This document shows positions 16,663 to 24,707 of a stretch of DNA of 64,000 bases, piece after piece (position 1 is the stretch's first letter; every line of letters begins with the position of its first letter). Source of the DNA: Tateyamaria sp. Alg231-49 (GTDB lineage: Bacteria > Pseudomonadota > Alphaproteobacteria > Rhodobacterales > Rhodobacteraceae); contig NZ_FRFA01000002.1 in assembly GCF_900143535.1 (NCBI RefSeq), forward strand, positions 248,001 to 312,000. Direction: 5' to 3'. The notes below the pieces were generated by a model. It was given only the letters and a program-made list of their open reading frames with translations. It had not been told where the DNA came from and searched no databases. Position numbers and translations under genes: made by a program.

Positions 16663-16689
16663 TGCACGCTTATGCTAAATTTGCAATTA
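16663..16689 (-). repeat. Right copy of the island inverted repeat
   Basis: On the minus strand it reads TAATTGCAAAATT, then TAG, then CATAAGCGTGC. It mirrors 7680-7705 with one gap and two mismatches. Its outer edge is 9 bp from the CCA end of tRNA-Gln. Confidence 0.75.
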
Positions 16690-16698
16690 GGGAGTGTG

Positions 16699-16773
16699 TG
16701 GCTGGGATGGTAGGATTCGAACCTACGGTACACTGTACCAAAAACAGTTGCCTTACCACTTGGCTACATCCCA
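16699..16773 (-). tRNA. tRNA-Gln (anticodon TTG), CCA encoded
   Basis: The minus strand gives a full cloverleaf. The acceptor pair is TGGGATG/CATCCCA. The D arm is GCCAAGTGGTAAGGC. The anticodon stem ACTGT/ACAGT encloses the loop TTTTGGT, with TTG at positions 34-36. The T arm is GTAGG TTCGAAT CCTAC. Discriminator G and CCA follow directly (16702 and 16701-16699). Confidence 0.95.
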
Positions 16774-16784
16774 ACGTGACGCGC

Positions 16785-16813
16785 TAATTAGTCTGCCATT
16801 GAACAGCGCGCAA
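16785..16813 (-). promoter_or_regulatory. Predicted promoter of tRNA-Gln
   Basis: On the minus strand TTGCGC (16813-16808) and TAATTA (16790-16785) are separated by exactly 17 bp. The -10 element ends 11 bases before the tRNA 5' end. Confidence 0.5.
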
Positions 16814-16836
16814 GCCCTTTTACCGCAAAAACCTTG

Positions 16837-18159
16837 TCATTCGGTTAGTCCGTCATCCGTCAATAGGTCGGGGGTTTCGGGATCGTTTCGTTCAGCCTCG
16901 ACTAGGCGGTCGAGGGAGGCCTGCGAAGTATCTTCGACGTCTTCGGCTGCGATGGGCTGTTGTTTTGGAACAAGTTGGGCTTTTCGCATGGCGGGTGGAG
17001 GCGCGTTCTCTTCTCCTCCTCCTAGCAATTGAATGCGATACGTGGTGTCCGGGACCTCGATTCCTTCAGCTTCAATCGCCGATTTAACCATCCGGATGGC
17101 CTCGCCCTTAGCGCGGGCAAGCGATGTCTTGCGCTGATCAATCCAGCCTGTGACCACAAGAATAATTGCACCGTCCCCAATCCGGTCGATCCAAGTCATG
17201 GGTGCTGGATCCTTTAGAGAAAAGGGAAGGTCTGCAACCACCTGTTCTGCCAAGTCGCGGACCTGCTCCAGATCTCCGTCCGAGGCCACGCCAATCTGAA
17301 AATCGTACCGGCGCTCCTCGTTTGTTGAGTAGTTCACAATCCGGCTTTTGAACACCGTGGCATTGGGAATCCGGATGTGATTTCCGTCAAAGCTGAGCAA
17401 AATGGTGGCCCGACTGGTCAGGCGAATGACCTTGCCCACATCTCCTTCGATTTCCACGATATCGTTTGGGCGAAAAGGTTGGCGTATCGAGAGCATGATC
17501 GAGGCGATAAAGTTTTCCACCGTGTCACGTACCGCAAAACCGATGGCGAGGCCGACGATCCCAGCCGCCCCAAGGATTGTTCCAAGAAGGGCGGTCGCCC
17601 CAAGGATATCCAGAGCGATGACCAGTCCGCTCACAAAAAATACCATGCGCAGGATCTGGCGGTAGATATTCGCGATGAAGGCGTTCGGCGCGATACGATC
17701 CAATGGACGACGCATCCGGGCGAGCAAGATACCCGCAATAAAGACAATCGCAAATGCGAACAGCGCGACTGCGGCCAGCGGCAAGAGCGCAACGCCTTGT
17801 GAGAGGCGCGTTCGAAATCGATCAACCGCTGGGTTGAGCCGTGCCACCAGATCCGTTGTTTCGGCGACTTCGTTTTCGATAGCGACAACGCCTGCGATCC
17901 TTGACACGATATCGTTCAGGCGGGCGGCTTGTGGTGTGTCGATGGTGGTGCCGCGCAGGGTTACAATGCCGGAAGAGACGGTGACCGTAATTCCCTGGTA
18001 GCCGTCCAGTTCGTTAAGGATGCCGCGGATACGCATGGCAATGGCCGCGTCTTGGGATGCGCTGTCTTCGACTGCGATCGTGCCTTGGGGTTGGGGCGTG
18101 GTTTGCGCAAAAGCCGGGCCAACGCTCAGACAGAGCAAAAGGATCAGCGCGCGGATCAT
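16837..18159 (-). CDS. BON-domain MscS mechanosensitive channel
   Basis: A 440-aa small-conductance mechanosensitive channel homologue. A signal peptide (MIRALILLLCLSVGPAFA) is followed by a BON domain at about 38-105 (ILNELDGYQGITVTVSSGIVTLRGTT). Three membrane helices follow near 122-145, 165-190 and 195-225. The MscS core then contains GLAIGFAVRDTVENFIASIM and RQPFRPNDIVEIEG. The C-terminal 60 residues are acidic and glutamine-rich. The periplasmic BON domain probably contacts lipid or the cell wall. The stop is at 16837; the start overlaps the quinone reductase stop by ATGA, so the two are co-transcribed. Confidence 0.88.
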   Translation of the reverse strand: MIRALILLLCLSVGPAFAQTTPQPQGTIAVEDSASQDAAIAMRIRGILNELDGYQGITVTVSSGIVTLRGTTIDTPQAARLNDIVSRIAGVVAIENEVAETTDLVARLNPAVDRFRTRLSQGVALLPLAAVALFAFAIVFIAGILLARMRRPLDRIAPNAFIANIYRQILRMVFFVSGLVIALDILGATALLGTILGAAGIVGLAIGFAVRDTVENFIASIMLSIRQPFRPNDIVEIEGDVGKVIRLTSRATILLSFDGNHIRIPNATVFKSRIVNYSTNEERRYDFQIGVASDGDLEQVRDLAEQVVADLPFSLKDPAPMTWIDRIGDGAIILVVTGWIDQRKTSLARAKGEAIRMVKSAIEAEGIEVPDTTYRIQLLGGGEENAPPPAMRKAQLVPKQQPIAAEDVEDTSQASLDRLVEAERNDPETPDLLTDDGLTE

Positions 18160-19148
18160 GCCTGCGTGTCCAACAGGATTGCGCCTGAGCGATTGCCTGC
18201 TTCGACGGCGACGTGAGCCGCGGCGCAGTCAGCCAACGCAAAGGTTTCCGCAACAGGGCACGTCAAAGCGCCCTGTTCGAGTGCATTGTGCAGATGCTGA
18301 ATGGCCTGATCGCGCAACGTCTTTGGCAGCAGATAAATCAGCAGGATGTCAATGGTTGCGGCCTTGAACAACATTGGCCCGAAGGCGAGCGTTGGGGTCA
18401 TTTCTTTGGCTGACCCATATGCGGCGATGGTGCCATTTGGGGTGATGACCTCGGCATCGACCGCGGCGTTTAGCCCGAACTCGACTTCTACAATCCGATC
18501 AACAAAAGCGCCGTTGTTTTCTGTCAATATCGCTTGGGCCAGATCGTCGCCAGAGTAGTCTAGAACCACGTCCGCGCCCGCTTTACTTGCGGCTGTTATC
18601 CCATCGCCCCGTGCTGTTGCGATCACGCGCGCGCCACCCCACTTGGCCAGTTGGACCGCCAAAAGGCCGACAGTGCCTGCGCCACCTTGCACCAAAACCG
18701 TTTTGCCGGCCACTTCGCCGCCACCGAACACTGCGTGGCTGGCCGTCAGCCCGGGTATGCCCAGGATCGCTCCGGTTTCCTGCGATACTGCGTCGGGCAG
18801 TCTAACGGCCTGAGATGCAGGCAGGCAGATGTGCGTCGCCGCAGTGCCGAAGGGACGTTGCCATTGGCCGTTCCAGATCCAGACGCGGGCCCCAACGCTC
18901 TCTTCTGGCACACCATCGCCAACCGCTTCGATCACACCTGATCCGTCACTGTGAGGGATGATGCGCGGAAAAGGCGGCTTGGTCACGCCGGGGCGCGCAC
19001 CGGAGCGTGCTTTGACGTCAGAGGGGTTCACCCCGGAAAAGGCAAGCCGGACAAGTACTTCGCCTGGTTTTGGCGTTGGAGTTGGAATCTCACTTAATTC
19101 CAGAACGTCAGCGGCAGTTCCGAAGGCCGTGTAGGATATGGCTTGCAT
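18156..19148 (-). CDS. Zinc-type alcohol dehydrogenase / NADPH:quinone reductase family
   Basis: A 330-aa MDR-superfamily oxidoreductase. The GroES-like N-terminus (EVLVRLAFSGVNPSDVKARSG), the Rossmann motif VQGGAGTVGLLAVQLAKWGGARVIAT and the quinone-reductase-type C-terminus are clear. Zinc ligands are not evident, as in the QOR subgroup. It probably reduces quinones or enones with NADPH in the cytoplasm. ATG 19148 is chosen: the longer frame up to 19415 runs antisense to the ridA gene and lacks family similarity, while GGAA lies upstream of 19148. It is upstream of, and overlaps, the BON-MscS gene. Confidence 0.88.
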   Translation of the reverse strand: MQAISYTAFGTAADVLELSEIPTPTPKPGEVLVRLAFSGVNPSDVKARSGARPGVTKPPFPRIIPHSDGSGVIEAVGDGVPEESVGARVWIWNGQWQRPFGTAATHICLPASQAVRLPDAVSQETGAILGIPGLTASHAVFGGGEVAGKTVLVQGGAGTVGLLAVQLAKWGGARVIATARGDGITAASKAGADVVLDYSGDDLAQAILTENNGAFVDRIVEVEFGLNAAVDAEVITPNGTIAAYGSAKEMTPTLAFGPMLFKAATIDILLIYLLPKTLRDQAIQHLHNALEQGALTCPVAETFALADCAAAHVAVEAGNRSGAILLDTQA

Positions 19149-19245
19149 CAGGTGTTTCCAGTATGAATTGTGTTTAGCGTCAAGAGTAACCGAGCGGGCC
19201 GAAATGGCCAGCCCCGACCCGACCACCCAAACAGGACATTTTAGT

Positions 19246-19635
19246 ATGCCTAAACGTGCTTTGATCCCGCCTGCGCTGCGCGCTGCTTGCGAAATGGCGT
19301 GCATGTCGCCGGGTATCGCGGCAGACGGCTTCGTGTTCCTGACAGGTGTCACCGGGGCCAGCGCCGACGGGACAATGCCGCAGGGGGATGTCGCCCAGTT
19401 TGAAGCCTGTTTCACAAAGATTGCCGCAGTTCTCGCAGAAGCAGACCTGACGCTGGATTCTGTTGTGGAAATGACCAGCTATCACATTGGGTTGCGCGAT
19501 CATTTCGATGTCTTTGATGCGGCGCGACGTGCGCATTTGCACGATCCGTATCCGGCGTGGACGGCCGTTGAGGTGGCCGGGTTGCGCAGGGTCGGGGCAG
19601 TTGTCGAAATCAGAGTCGTCGCGGCGCTGGATTAG
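19246..19635 (+). CDS. RidA-family protein
   Basis: A 129-aa RidA/YjgF-like protein (enamine/imine deaminase family). The trimer-type fold is seen in GIAADGFVFLTGVTG, the helix VAQFEACFTKIAAVLAEADLTLDSVVEMTSYH and the final PAWTAVEVAGLRRVGAVVEIRVVAAL. The substrate-binding Arg of RidA is at the usual place only as the R of AGLRRVG, so it may belong to a Rid subfamily other than RidA itself. ATG 19246 follows an AGGA site. It is divergent from the quinone reductase and its last 4 bases overlap the convergent SH3 gene. Confidence 0.82.
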   Translation: MPKRALIPPALRAACEMACMSPGIAADGFVFLTGVTGASADGTMPQGDVAQFEACFTKIAAVLAEADLTLDSVVEMTSYHIGLRDHFDVFDAARRAHLHDPYPAWTAVEVAGLRRVGAVVEIRVVAALD

Positions 19636-20141
19636 TCGCGTAGTTCGTCCATCGCCACACCCCACAGGCGGGCCTTGGGCGCCCAACCCTTGTAACCGGC
19701 AGCGGTGACGCGGCACCATTCAGGGTCGCATTTCCCGAGGCGAGCGATCACACCAACCTCCAGCGCGGCGGCCACGGGGGCTTCGGCCTCGGGGCGTGTT
19801 CGAATGGTAAGCATGTCCTGTTCGACCAGAACCGTACGGGTTCCCGACAGAAGCGAATAATGTATCCACCCGCCCAGACCATCCCGGTCTTCGACACGAC
19901 GCCAGTGGCCGTGTTCTGCAGTGACCTGCAAGGGCATATCGCGACGGGTATAGACCCAGTCGATCCGGTGGGACAGCGATGGGCCGCGTCGCACATTCCC
20001 TTCCGCTGCCTTGAGCGAGACATATCGCGGCATGGGCAAGTTTGTGACCGGGCCCACATCCTTGGCCATGGCGTGACCTGCCAGAACACACAAACACAGC
20101 ATCGCACGCAGCGCGGCTGTTATGGAGTAAGGAATACGCAT
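19632..20141 (-). CDS. Secreted SH3-domain protein
   Basis: A 169-aa exported protein with a signal peptide (MRIPYSITAALRAMLCLCVLAGHAMA) and two bacterial SH3-like segments: YVSLKAAEGNVRRGPSLSHR through GGWIHYSLLSG, and VEQDMLTIRTRPEAEA through YKGWAPKARLWGV. Such domains usually bind peptidoglycan or partner proteins in the periplasm. The frame opens to 20246, but ATG 20141 has an AGAGGCGAG site and starts the signal peptide. It is convergent with ridA and divergent from the 2-hydroxyacid dehydrogenase. Confidence 0.85.
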   Translation of the reverse strand: MRIPYSITAALRAMLCLCVLAGHAMAKDVGPVTNLPMPRYVSLKAAEGNVRRGPSLSHRIDWVYTRRDMPLQVTAEHGHWRRVEDRDGLGGWIHYSLLSGTRTVLVEQDMLTIRTRPEAEAPVAAALEVGVIARLGKCDPEWCRVTAAGYKGWAPKARLWGVAMDELRD

Positions 20142-20239
20142 CTCTCGCCTCTTGAAATGGCCGAGGTTCTTGTGCCTCGTGCTCACTTCCGCCACCATGA
20201 TATGAAATGGATCAACCGCCAAGACCGGGGAGAGCACAT

Positions 20240-21226
20240 ATGCCAAAGGATCGCTTGAGTGTTGTCGTTACGCGACGGTTGCCTGCCGAGGTTGAGACAC
20301 GGTTGAGCGAATTGTTTGATGTGCGCCTGCGCGAAGATGACACTGCAATGACCCGGAACGAGATCGTCGAGGCGATGAAATCAGCCGATGTGCTGGTGCC
20401 CACAATCACAGATACCGTGGATGCGGCCATGATCGGGCAGTCCGGTGACCGATTGAAATTGATTGCGAATTACGGGGCTGGTGTCGACAACATTGACGTT
20501 TCTACGGCCCGCCAACGCGGCATTCTGGTGTCCAACACCCCGGGCGTTCTGACTGAAGACACGGCTGACATGACGATGGGGTTGATCCTGGCCGTGACCC
20601 GGCGCCTGCCTGAAGGGTTGGCGGCGATGCAAGCTGGCCGTTGGGATGGATGGTCTCCCACCGCTTTTCTTGGCGGACGGATCGCCGGGCGGCGTCTTGG
20701 CATCCTAGGTATGGGGCGCATCGGGCGCGCAGTCGCAAAACGTGCGGCGGCCTTTGGCATGCAGGTCCATTATCACAATCGGCGCCGCCTGCGCCCTGAG
20801 GTCGAGGACGAGTTGCAGGCCACTTGGTGGGAAAGTTTGGATCAGATGATCGCGCGCATGGATGTGATCAGCGTGAATTGCCCGCATACCCCGTCGACTT
20901 TTCATCTGATGAATGCGCGCCGTCTCAAGCTGATGAAGCCGGATGCAGTGATCGTGAATACGTCGCGCGGTGAAGTCATCGACGAAAACGCACTGACCCG
21001 CATGTTGCGGGCAGGTGAGATCGCAGGAGCGGGGCTGGACGTGTACGAGCACGGGCGCGAGGTAAATCCGCGTCTGAGAGAATTGCAAAACGTCGTGCTC
21101 TTGCCTCACATGGGCTCGGCCACCCGCGAAAGCCGCGTCGAGATGGGTGAAAAAGTCATCATCAATATCAAGACCTTCAACGATGGGCACCGGCCACCGG
21201 ATCAAGTGGTGCCATCTATGCTGTAG
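20240..21226 (+). CDS. D-2-hydroxyacid dehydrogenase (glyoxylate/hydroxypyruvate reductase type)
   Basis: A 328-aa NAD(P)-dependent 2-hydroxyacid dehydrogenase. It has a Rossmann motif GILGMGRIGRAVAKRAAAFG and the catalytic triad: Arg in NTSRGEVIDE, Glu in LDVYEHG and His in LPHMGSAT. It resembles glyoxylate reductase / glycerate dehydrogenase (GyaR). ATG 20240 follows GGGGAGAG and removes an 11-residue extension of the open frame. It leads a + strand group with ggt and a GlcD-type dehydrogenase, so 2-hydroxyacids are a plausible theme. Confidence 0.9.
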   Translation: MPKDRLSVVVTRRLPAEVETRLSELFDVRLREDDTAMTRNEIVEAMKSADVLVPTITDTVDAAMIGQSGDRLKLIANYGAGVDNIDVSTARQRGILVSNTPGVLTEDTADMTMGLILAVTRRLPEGLAAMQAGRWDGWSPTAFLGGRIAGRRLGILGMGRIGRAVAKRAAAFGMQVHYHNRRRLRPEVEDELQATWWESLDQMIARMDVISVNCPHTPSTFHLMNARRLKLMKPDAVIVNTSRGEVIDENALTRMLRAGEIAGAGLDVYEHGREVNPRLRELQNVVLLPHMGSATRESRVEMGEKVIINIKTFNDGHRPPDQVVPSML

Positions 21227-21297
21227 CGTGGCGGGAAACGACGCGTTTTCCGTTCAAGTTTTTTGAGAAAAATCTTGTGAGCCCAGAGGAGAGAGAC

Positions 21298-23079
21298 ATG
21301 CGTTTTTGTTTGACGGTCGCGTTTTCGATGTTTGCCAGTGCGGCCATGGCCCAGCAAGCCGCCGATGCGGTTCAGCCCGAAAGCGGGACGGGTGGGGACG
21401 CGGTTGTCACCTCTCAGGCTGTCGCAGACGCGCTGGCTGCGAAAGCGGACGGTGTTCCGGTTGAGGCAGAGGGTTATATGGTTGCAGCCGCCAATCCGCT
21501 GGCGGTGCAGGCCGGTGTTGATGTGCTGGCTGCGGGTGGCACGGCGGCGGATGCCTTGGTGGCTGTCCAGACGGTTCTGGGCTTGGTTGAGCCGCAATCC
21601 TCTGGTTTGGGTGGTGGCGCGTTCTTGGTTTGGTACGACGCCGCGACACAATCTTTGACGACACTTGATGGCCGCGAAACGGCCCCTCTGGCGGTGACAC
21701 CAACGTTATTCCTGAATGAAGACGGCAGCCGCATGGGCTTCTTTGACGCAGTTGTGGGCGGTCGGTCCGTGGGCACGCCGGGCACGCCAGCGCTGCTGGC
21801 CGAGGTACATGCCCGCTGGGGCAATCAGCCTTGGGCGACGTTGTTTGAACCTGGCATTGAGTTGGCAAGCACCGGGTTCGAGGTCTCTCCGCGTCTTGCC
21901 GGTTTGATCGAGCGGGACGCAGAACGGCTTGCTGTTTTCCCGGCTACGGCGGACTATTTTTTGCCCGATGGCGTGCCCTTGGCTATCGGTACCACGCTGC
22001 AAAATCCGGACTATGCCGCGACCCTTGGGGCACTGGCCGTTGGCGGGACTGATGCGTTCTATACCGGGCAGATCGCGCAGGATATCACGGAGACGGTGCA
22101 GGAATTTTCCGCCAACCCAGGGGTTTTGTCTGAACTTGATCTTGCCATCTATCAAGTCAAAGAGCGCGCGCCGGTCTGCGCGACATACCGCGCGCATGAT
22201 GTCTGTGGCATGGGCCCACCTTCATCCGGGGCGCTGACGATTGGGCAGATACTGGGGATGCTTGACGCCTATGATCTGGCCGCATTGGGGGCTGAAAACC
22301 CCGACAGCTGGCGGTTGATCGGTGATGCCTCGCGCCTCGCTTTTGCGGACCGGGGGAGGTACATGGCGGACAGCGACTTTGTCCCGATGCCGACCGCTGG
22401 TCTGGTCGACCCTGCCTATCTGGCGCAGCGTGGCGCATTGCTGGGCGGGGCTGAGGCGTTGGAAGAGATTGCGCCGGGCACGCCTGCGTTTGATCACAGC
22501 CTAAACTGGGCGGATGATCAAAGCATAGAGCTACCCTCGACCTCGCATATCTCGATTGTGGACAGCTTTGGGAATGTGGCCTCAATGACCACCACTATTG
22601 AAAATGCCTTTGGCTCGCGGCTAATGGTACACGGTTTTCTGCTCAACAATGAGCTCACCGATTTCAGCTTTGCCACTCATAACGACGGCGTGCCGATTGC
22701 CAATGCCATTGCGCCAGGCAAGCGGCCGCGCTCATCCATGGCGCCGACAATCGTGATGAAGGACGGCGCGCCGGTGCTGGCCATTGGCAGCCCCGGGGGG
22801 AGTCGGATCATCGGCTATACAGCGCAGGCCATCATCGGGTATTTGGACTGGGGTATGGACGTGCAGCAGGCGGTCTCGATGCCCCATGCCGTGAACCGGT
22901 TTGGAACCTTTGATGTTGAGGAAGAGACTGCGGCGACAGACCTTGTTCCCGCCCTTGAGGCGATGGGGTATGAGGTGAATGTGCGCGGGTTGAACTCGGG
23001 TTTGCATGCAATTGCGATCGGTGATGGATTGCAGGGCGGTGCCGACCCACGCCGCGAAGGAATTGCGCTCGGGGAATGA
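21298..23079 (+). CDS. ggt: Gamma-glutamyltransferase
   Basis: A 593-aa periplasmic gamma-glutamyltranspeptidase that splits glutathione and other gamma-glutamyl compounds. It has a signal peptide (MRFCLTVAFSMFASAAMAQQ), the large-subunit motif QSSGLGGGAFLVWYD, and the autoprocessing site where Thr of TSHISIVDSFGNV becomes the N-terminal nucleophile of the small subunit. NNELTDF and a PGGSRIIGYTAQ segment follow. ATG 21298 has a strong GAGGAGAG site; an in-frame GTG seven codons upstream is less likely. It is followed by the GlcD-type gene after 27 bp. Confidence 0.93.
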   Translation: MRFCLTVAFSMFASAAMAQQAADAVQPESGTGGDAVVTSQAVADALAAKADGVPVEAEGYMVAAANPLAVQAGVDVLAAGGTAADALVAVQTVLGLVEPQSSGLGGGAFLVWYDAATQSLTTLDGRETAPLAVTPTLFLNEDGSRMGFFDAVVGGRSVGTPGTPALLAEVHARWGNQPWATLFEPGIELASTGFEVSPRLAGLIERDAERLAVFPATADYFLPDGVPLAIGTTLQNPDYAATLGALAVGGTDAFYTGQIAQDITETVQEFSANPGVLSELDLAIYQVKERAPVCATYRAHDVCGMGPPSSGALTIGQILGMLDAYDLAALGAENPDSWRLIGDASRLAFADRGRYMADSDFVPMPTAGLVDPAYLAQRGALLGGAEALEEIAPGTPAFDHSLNWADDQSIELPSTSHISIVDSFGNVASMTTTIENAFGSRLMVHGFLLNNELTDFSFATHNDGVPIANAIAPGKRPRSSMAPTIVMKDGAPVLAIGSPGGSRIIGYTAQAIIGYLDWGMDVQQAVSMPHAVNRFGTFDVEEETAATDLVPALEAMGYEVNVRGLNSGLHAIAIGDGLQGGADPRREGIALGE

Positions 23080-23106
23080 CCCGGGCCACGACTGGAGGAG
23101 ACACGC

Positions 23107-24510
23107 ATGGCACAAGCCGTTGAACTGCCACGAAACGAAGAGGGGATTGCCACTGCGCTTGGTATTCTCAAACAGCAGTTCGGGGATCGGTTTCACACTG
23201 GCCAAGCGATGCGGGACCAGCATGCGCACACAACCACCTACATCAAACCGCAGGCCCCTGATGCCGTGGTCTTTCCGACCTCAACCAAGGAAGTGTCGGA
23301 CATCATCAAGGTCTGCGCGATACATCATGTGCCTGTGATAGGCTATGGCACGGGAACGTCGCTTGAAGGGCACGTGAACGCCCCGGCGGGTGGGATCTGT
23401 GTGGACCTCAGCACCATGGACAAGATCCTATCCGTCAATGCGGACGATCTGGACTGTGTGGTGCAACCGGGTGTGACCCGCGAACAGCTCAATACGTATC
23501 TGCGCGACCGGGGGCTGTTTTTTCCGATTGATCCCGGAGCGAATGCGTCGCTTGGGGGGATGGCGTCGACGCGTGCATCCGGGACGAACGCTGTGCGCTA
23601 CGGAACGATGAAGGACAACGTGATCGCGCTTGAGGCCGTGATGGCCGACGGGCGCGTGATCCGCACGGCGCAACGGGCCAAGAAAACATCTGCGGGCTAT
23701 GATCTGACCCGGCTATTGGTCGGCTCTGAGGGCACGCTTGGGTTGATCACCGAGGTGACGCTGAAGCTGCAGGGAATCCCAGAGGCTATCCGTGCGGCGC
23801 GTATGTCGTTTCCCTCTATTGATGCGGCCTGTCAGGCGGTGATGACAACGATCCAATACGGCATACCGGTGGCCCGTATCGAGTTGATGGATGAGTTGAA
23901 CGTGCGTGCAGCCAACGCATATGCGGGCCTCGATTTACCTGAGACGCCGTTGCTGCTGTTGGAGTTCCATGGCTCGGACAATGCGGTGGTGGAACAGGCC
24001 GAGATGTTTGGGGCAATCGCCGAAGATGCGGGTGGATTTGACTTTGCGACCACGGGCACAGCCGAAGAGCGCAACAAGTTGTGGAAGGCGCGCCATGATC
24101 TGTATTGGGCGACCTTGCAGTTGCGCCCCGGCGCGCACGGGATTTCAACGGATGTCTGCGTGCCTATTTCGCGCCTTGCAGAGGCCGTGACAGGGGCGCA
24201 GGCCAAAGCGGCGGCGTTGGGCTTGTTGGCCCCAATCGTCGGCCATGTCGGAGATGGAAACTTTCATTCGCTTGTTCTGATTGATCTTTCAGACGCGGAT
24301 GAAGTGGCCCGTGCCGAAGAATTCACCGCTTACCTCGCCGATGAGGCCATCGCGATGGAGGGCACCTGCACAGGCGAGCATGGTATTGGGCAGGGCAAGA
24401 TGCCTTACCTGGTCAAGGAGCTTGGGGCTGCTGTCGAATTCATGGCGGCCATTAAGGACGCGTTTGACCCGCTGGGCATTATGAACCCAGGAAAAATCTT
24501 CAAGCGCTGA
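23107..24510 (+). CDS. FAD-linked D-lactate/glycolate dehydrogenase-type oxidoreductase (GlcD/Dld)
   Basis: A 467-aa flavoprotein of the FAD_binding_4 plus FAD-oxidase_C type. The PCMH fold carries VIGYGTGTSLEGH, FPIDPGANASLGGMASTRAS and LLVGSEGTLGLITEV. The C-terminal domain carries HVGDGNFHSLVLID with metal/substrate histidines, and TCTGEHGIGQGK. It is the size of cytochrome-linked D-lactate dehydrogenases and lacks the GlcE/GlcF partners, so it probably works alone on D-lactate or another 2-hydroxyacid. A GGAGGAG site precedes the ATG. It probably shares a transcript with ggt. Confidence 0.88.
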   Translation: MAQAVELPRNEEGIATALGILKQQFGDRFHTGQAMRDQHAHTTTYIKPQAPDAVVFPTSTKEVSDIIKVCAIHHVPVIGYGTGTSLEGHVNAPAGGICVDLSTMDKILSVNADDLDCVVQPGVTREQLNTYLRDRGLFFPIDPGANASLGGMASTRASGTNAVRYGTMKDNVIALEAVMADGRVIRTAQRAKKTSAGYDLTRLLVGSEGTLGLITEVTLKLQGIPEAIRAARMSFPSIDAACQAVMTTIQYGIPVARIELMDELNVRAANAYAGLDLPETPLLLLEFHGSDNAVVEQAEMFGAIAEDAGGFDFATTGTAEERNKLWKARHDLYWATLQLRPGAHGISTDVCVPISRLAEAVTGAQAKAAALGLLAPIVGHVGDGNFHSLVLIDLSDADEVARAEEFTAYLADEAIAMEGTCTGEHGIGQGKMPYLVKELGAAVEFMAAIKDAFDPLGIMNPGKIFKR

Positions 24511-24707
24511 TTCTGTGGGCGCCCATGCGGGCGACGCCATGTTTTAGGGGCTCTGCCCCGTCCTTCGGACTCCCCGGGATTTATTAAAATCAGAGAAGGG
24601 CGGTGCGGGTGGGCGTCGTTTTTTCGCTGTTACCGGTCGGCTTGTTGGCGCGCGAGAGCCTCCTTGTTTTCTAGAAGGGTGTTCAGGTCTTTGCGAGGAG
24701 TCGGCAC
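24511..24707. other. 197-bp intergenic region with GC hairpins and a dispersed repeat
   Basis: It contains GGGGCTCTGCCCC at 24547-24559, a short hairpin, then a 24-bp element at 24576-24599 that matches 20 of 24 bases at 58562-58585. The second half should hold the promoter of the DMGDH-like gene. A clear -35/-10 pair is not seen. Confidence 0.45.

Larger units (their letters stand above)
7680..16689. mobile_element. Decayed TniABQ (Tn7/Tn5053-type) genomic island beside tRNA-Gln
   Basis: An imperfect inverted repeat (7680-7705 against 16663-16689) brackets about 9.0 kb. Inside the ends are remains of all three transposition genes of this class: tniB next to the left end, the tniA 3' end beside it, and a tniQ 5' fragment near the right end. 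Extra copies of the core motif CATAA(G/C)CGTGC occur at 7790 and 7812, as expected for transposase binding sites. If the ends are placed at TGCA (7684 and 16685), the flanking 5-mers are ATAAT and ATTAG, so no perfect target duplication is seen. The right end stops 9 bp from the CCA end of tRNA-Gln. tniAB run outward towards the left end, which is unusual and suggests rearrangement. Confidence 0.6.

Noticed and set aside
16523-16675. Open frame reaching into the right inverted repeat (ending GFARLC)
   Set aside because: About 50 codons follow an in-frame TAG, with many Cys and AT-ending codons. It matches no family and spans the hairpin and end repeat, so it is more likely non-coding.
7680-16689. 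Integrase-type island with attL/attR in tRNA-Gln
   Set aside because: No tyrosine recombinase is present, and no direct copy of the tRNA 3' end is seen at the left border; the borders are inverted, not direct, repeats.
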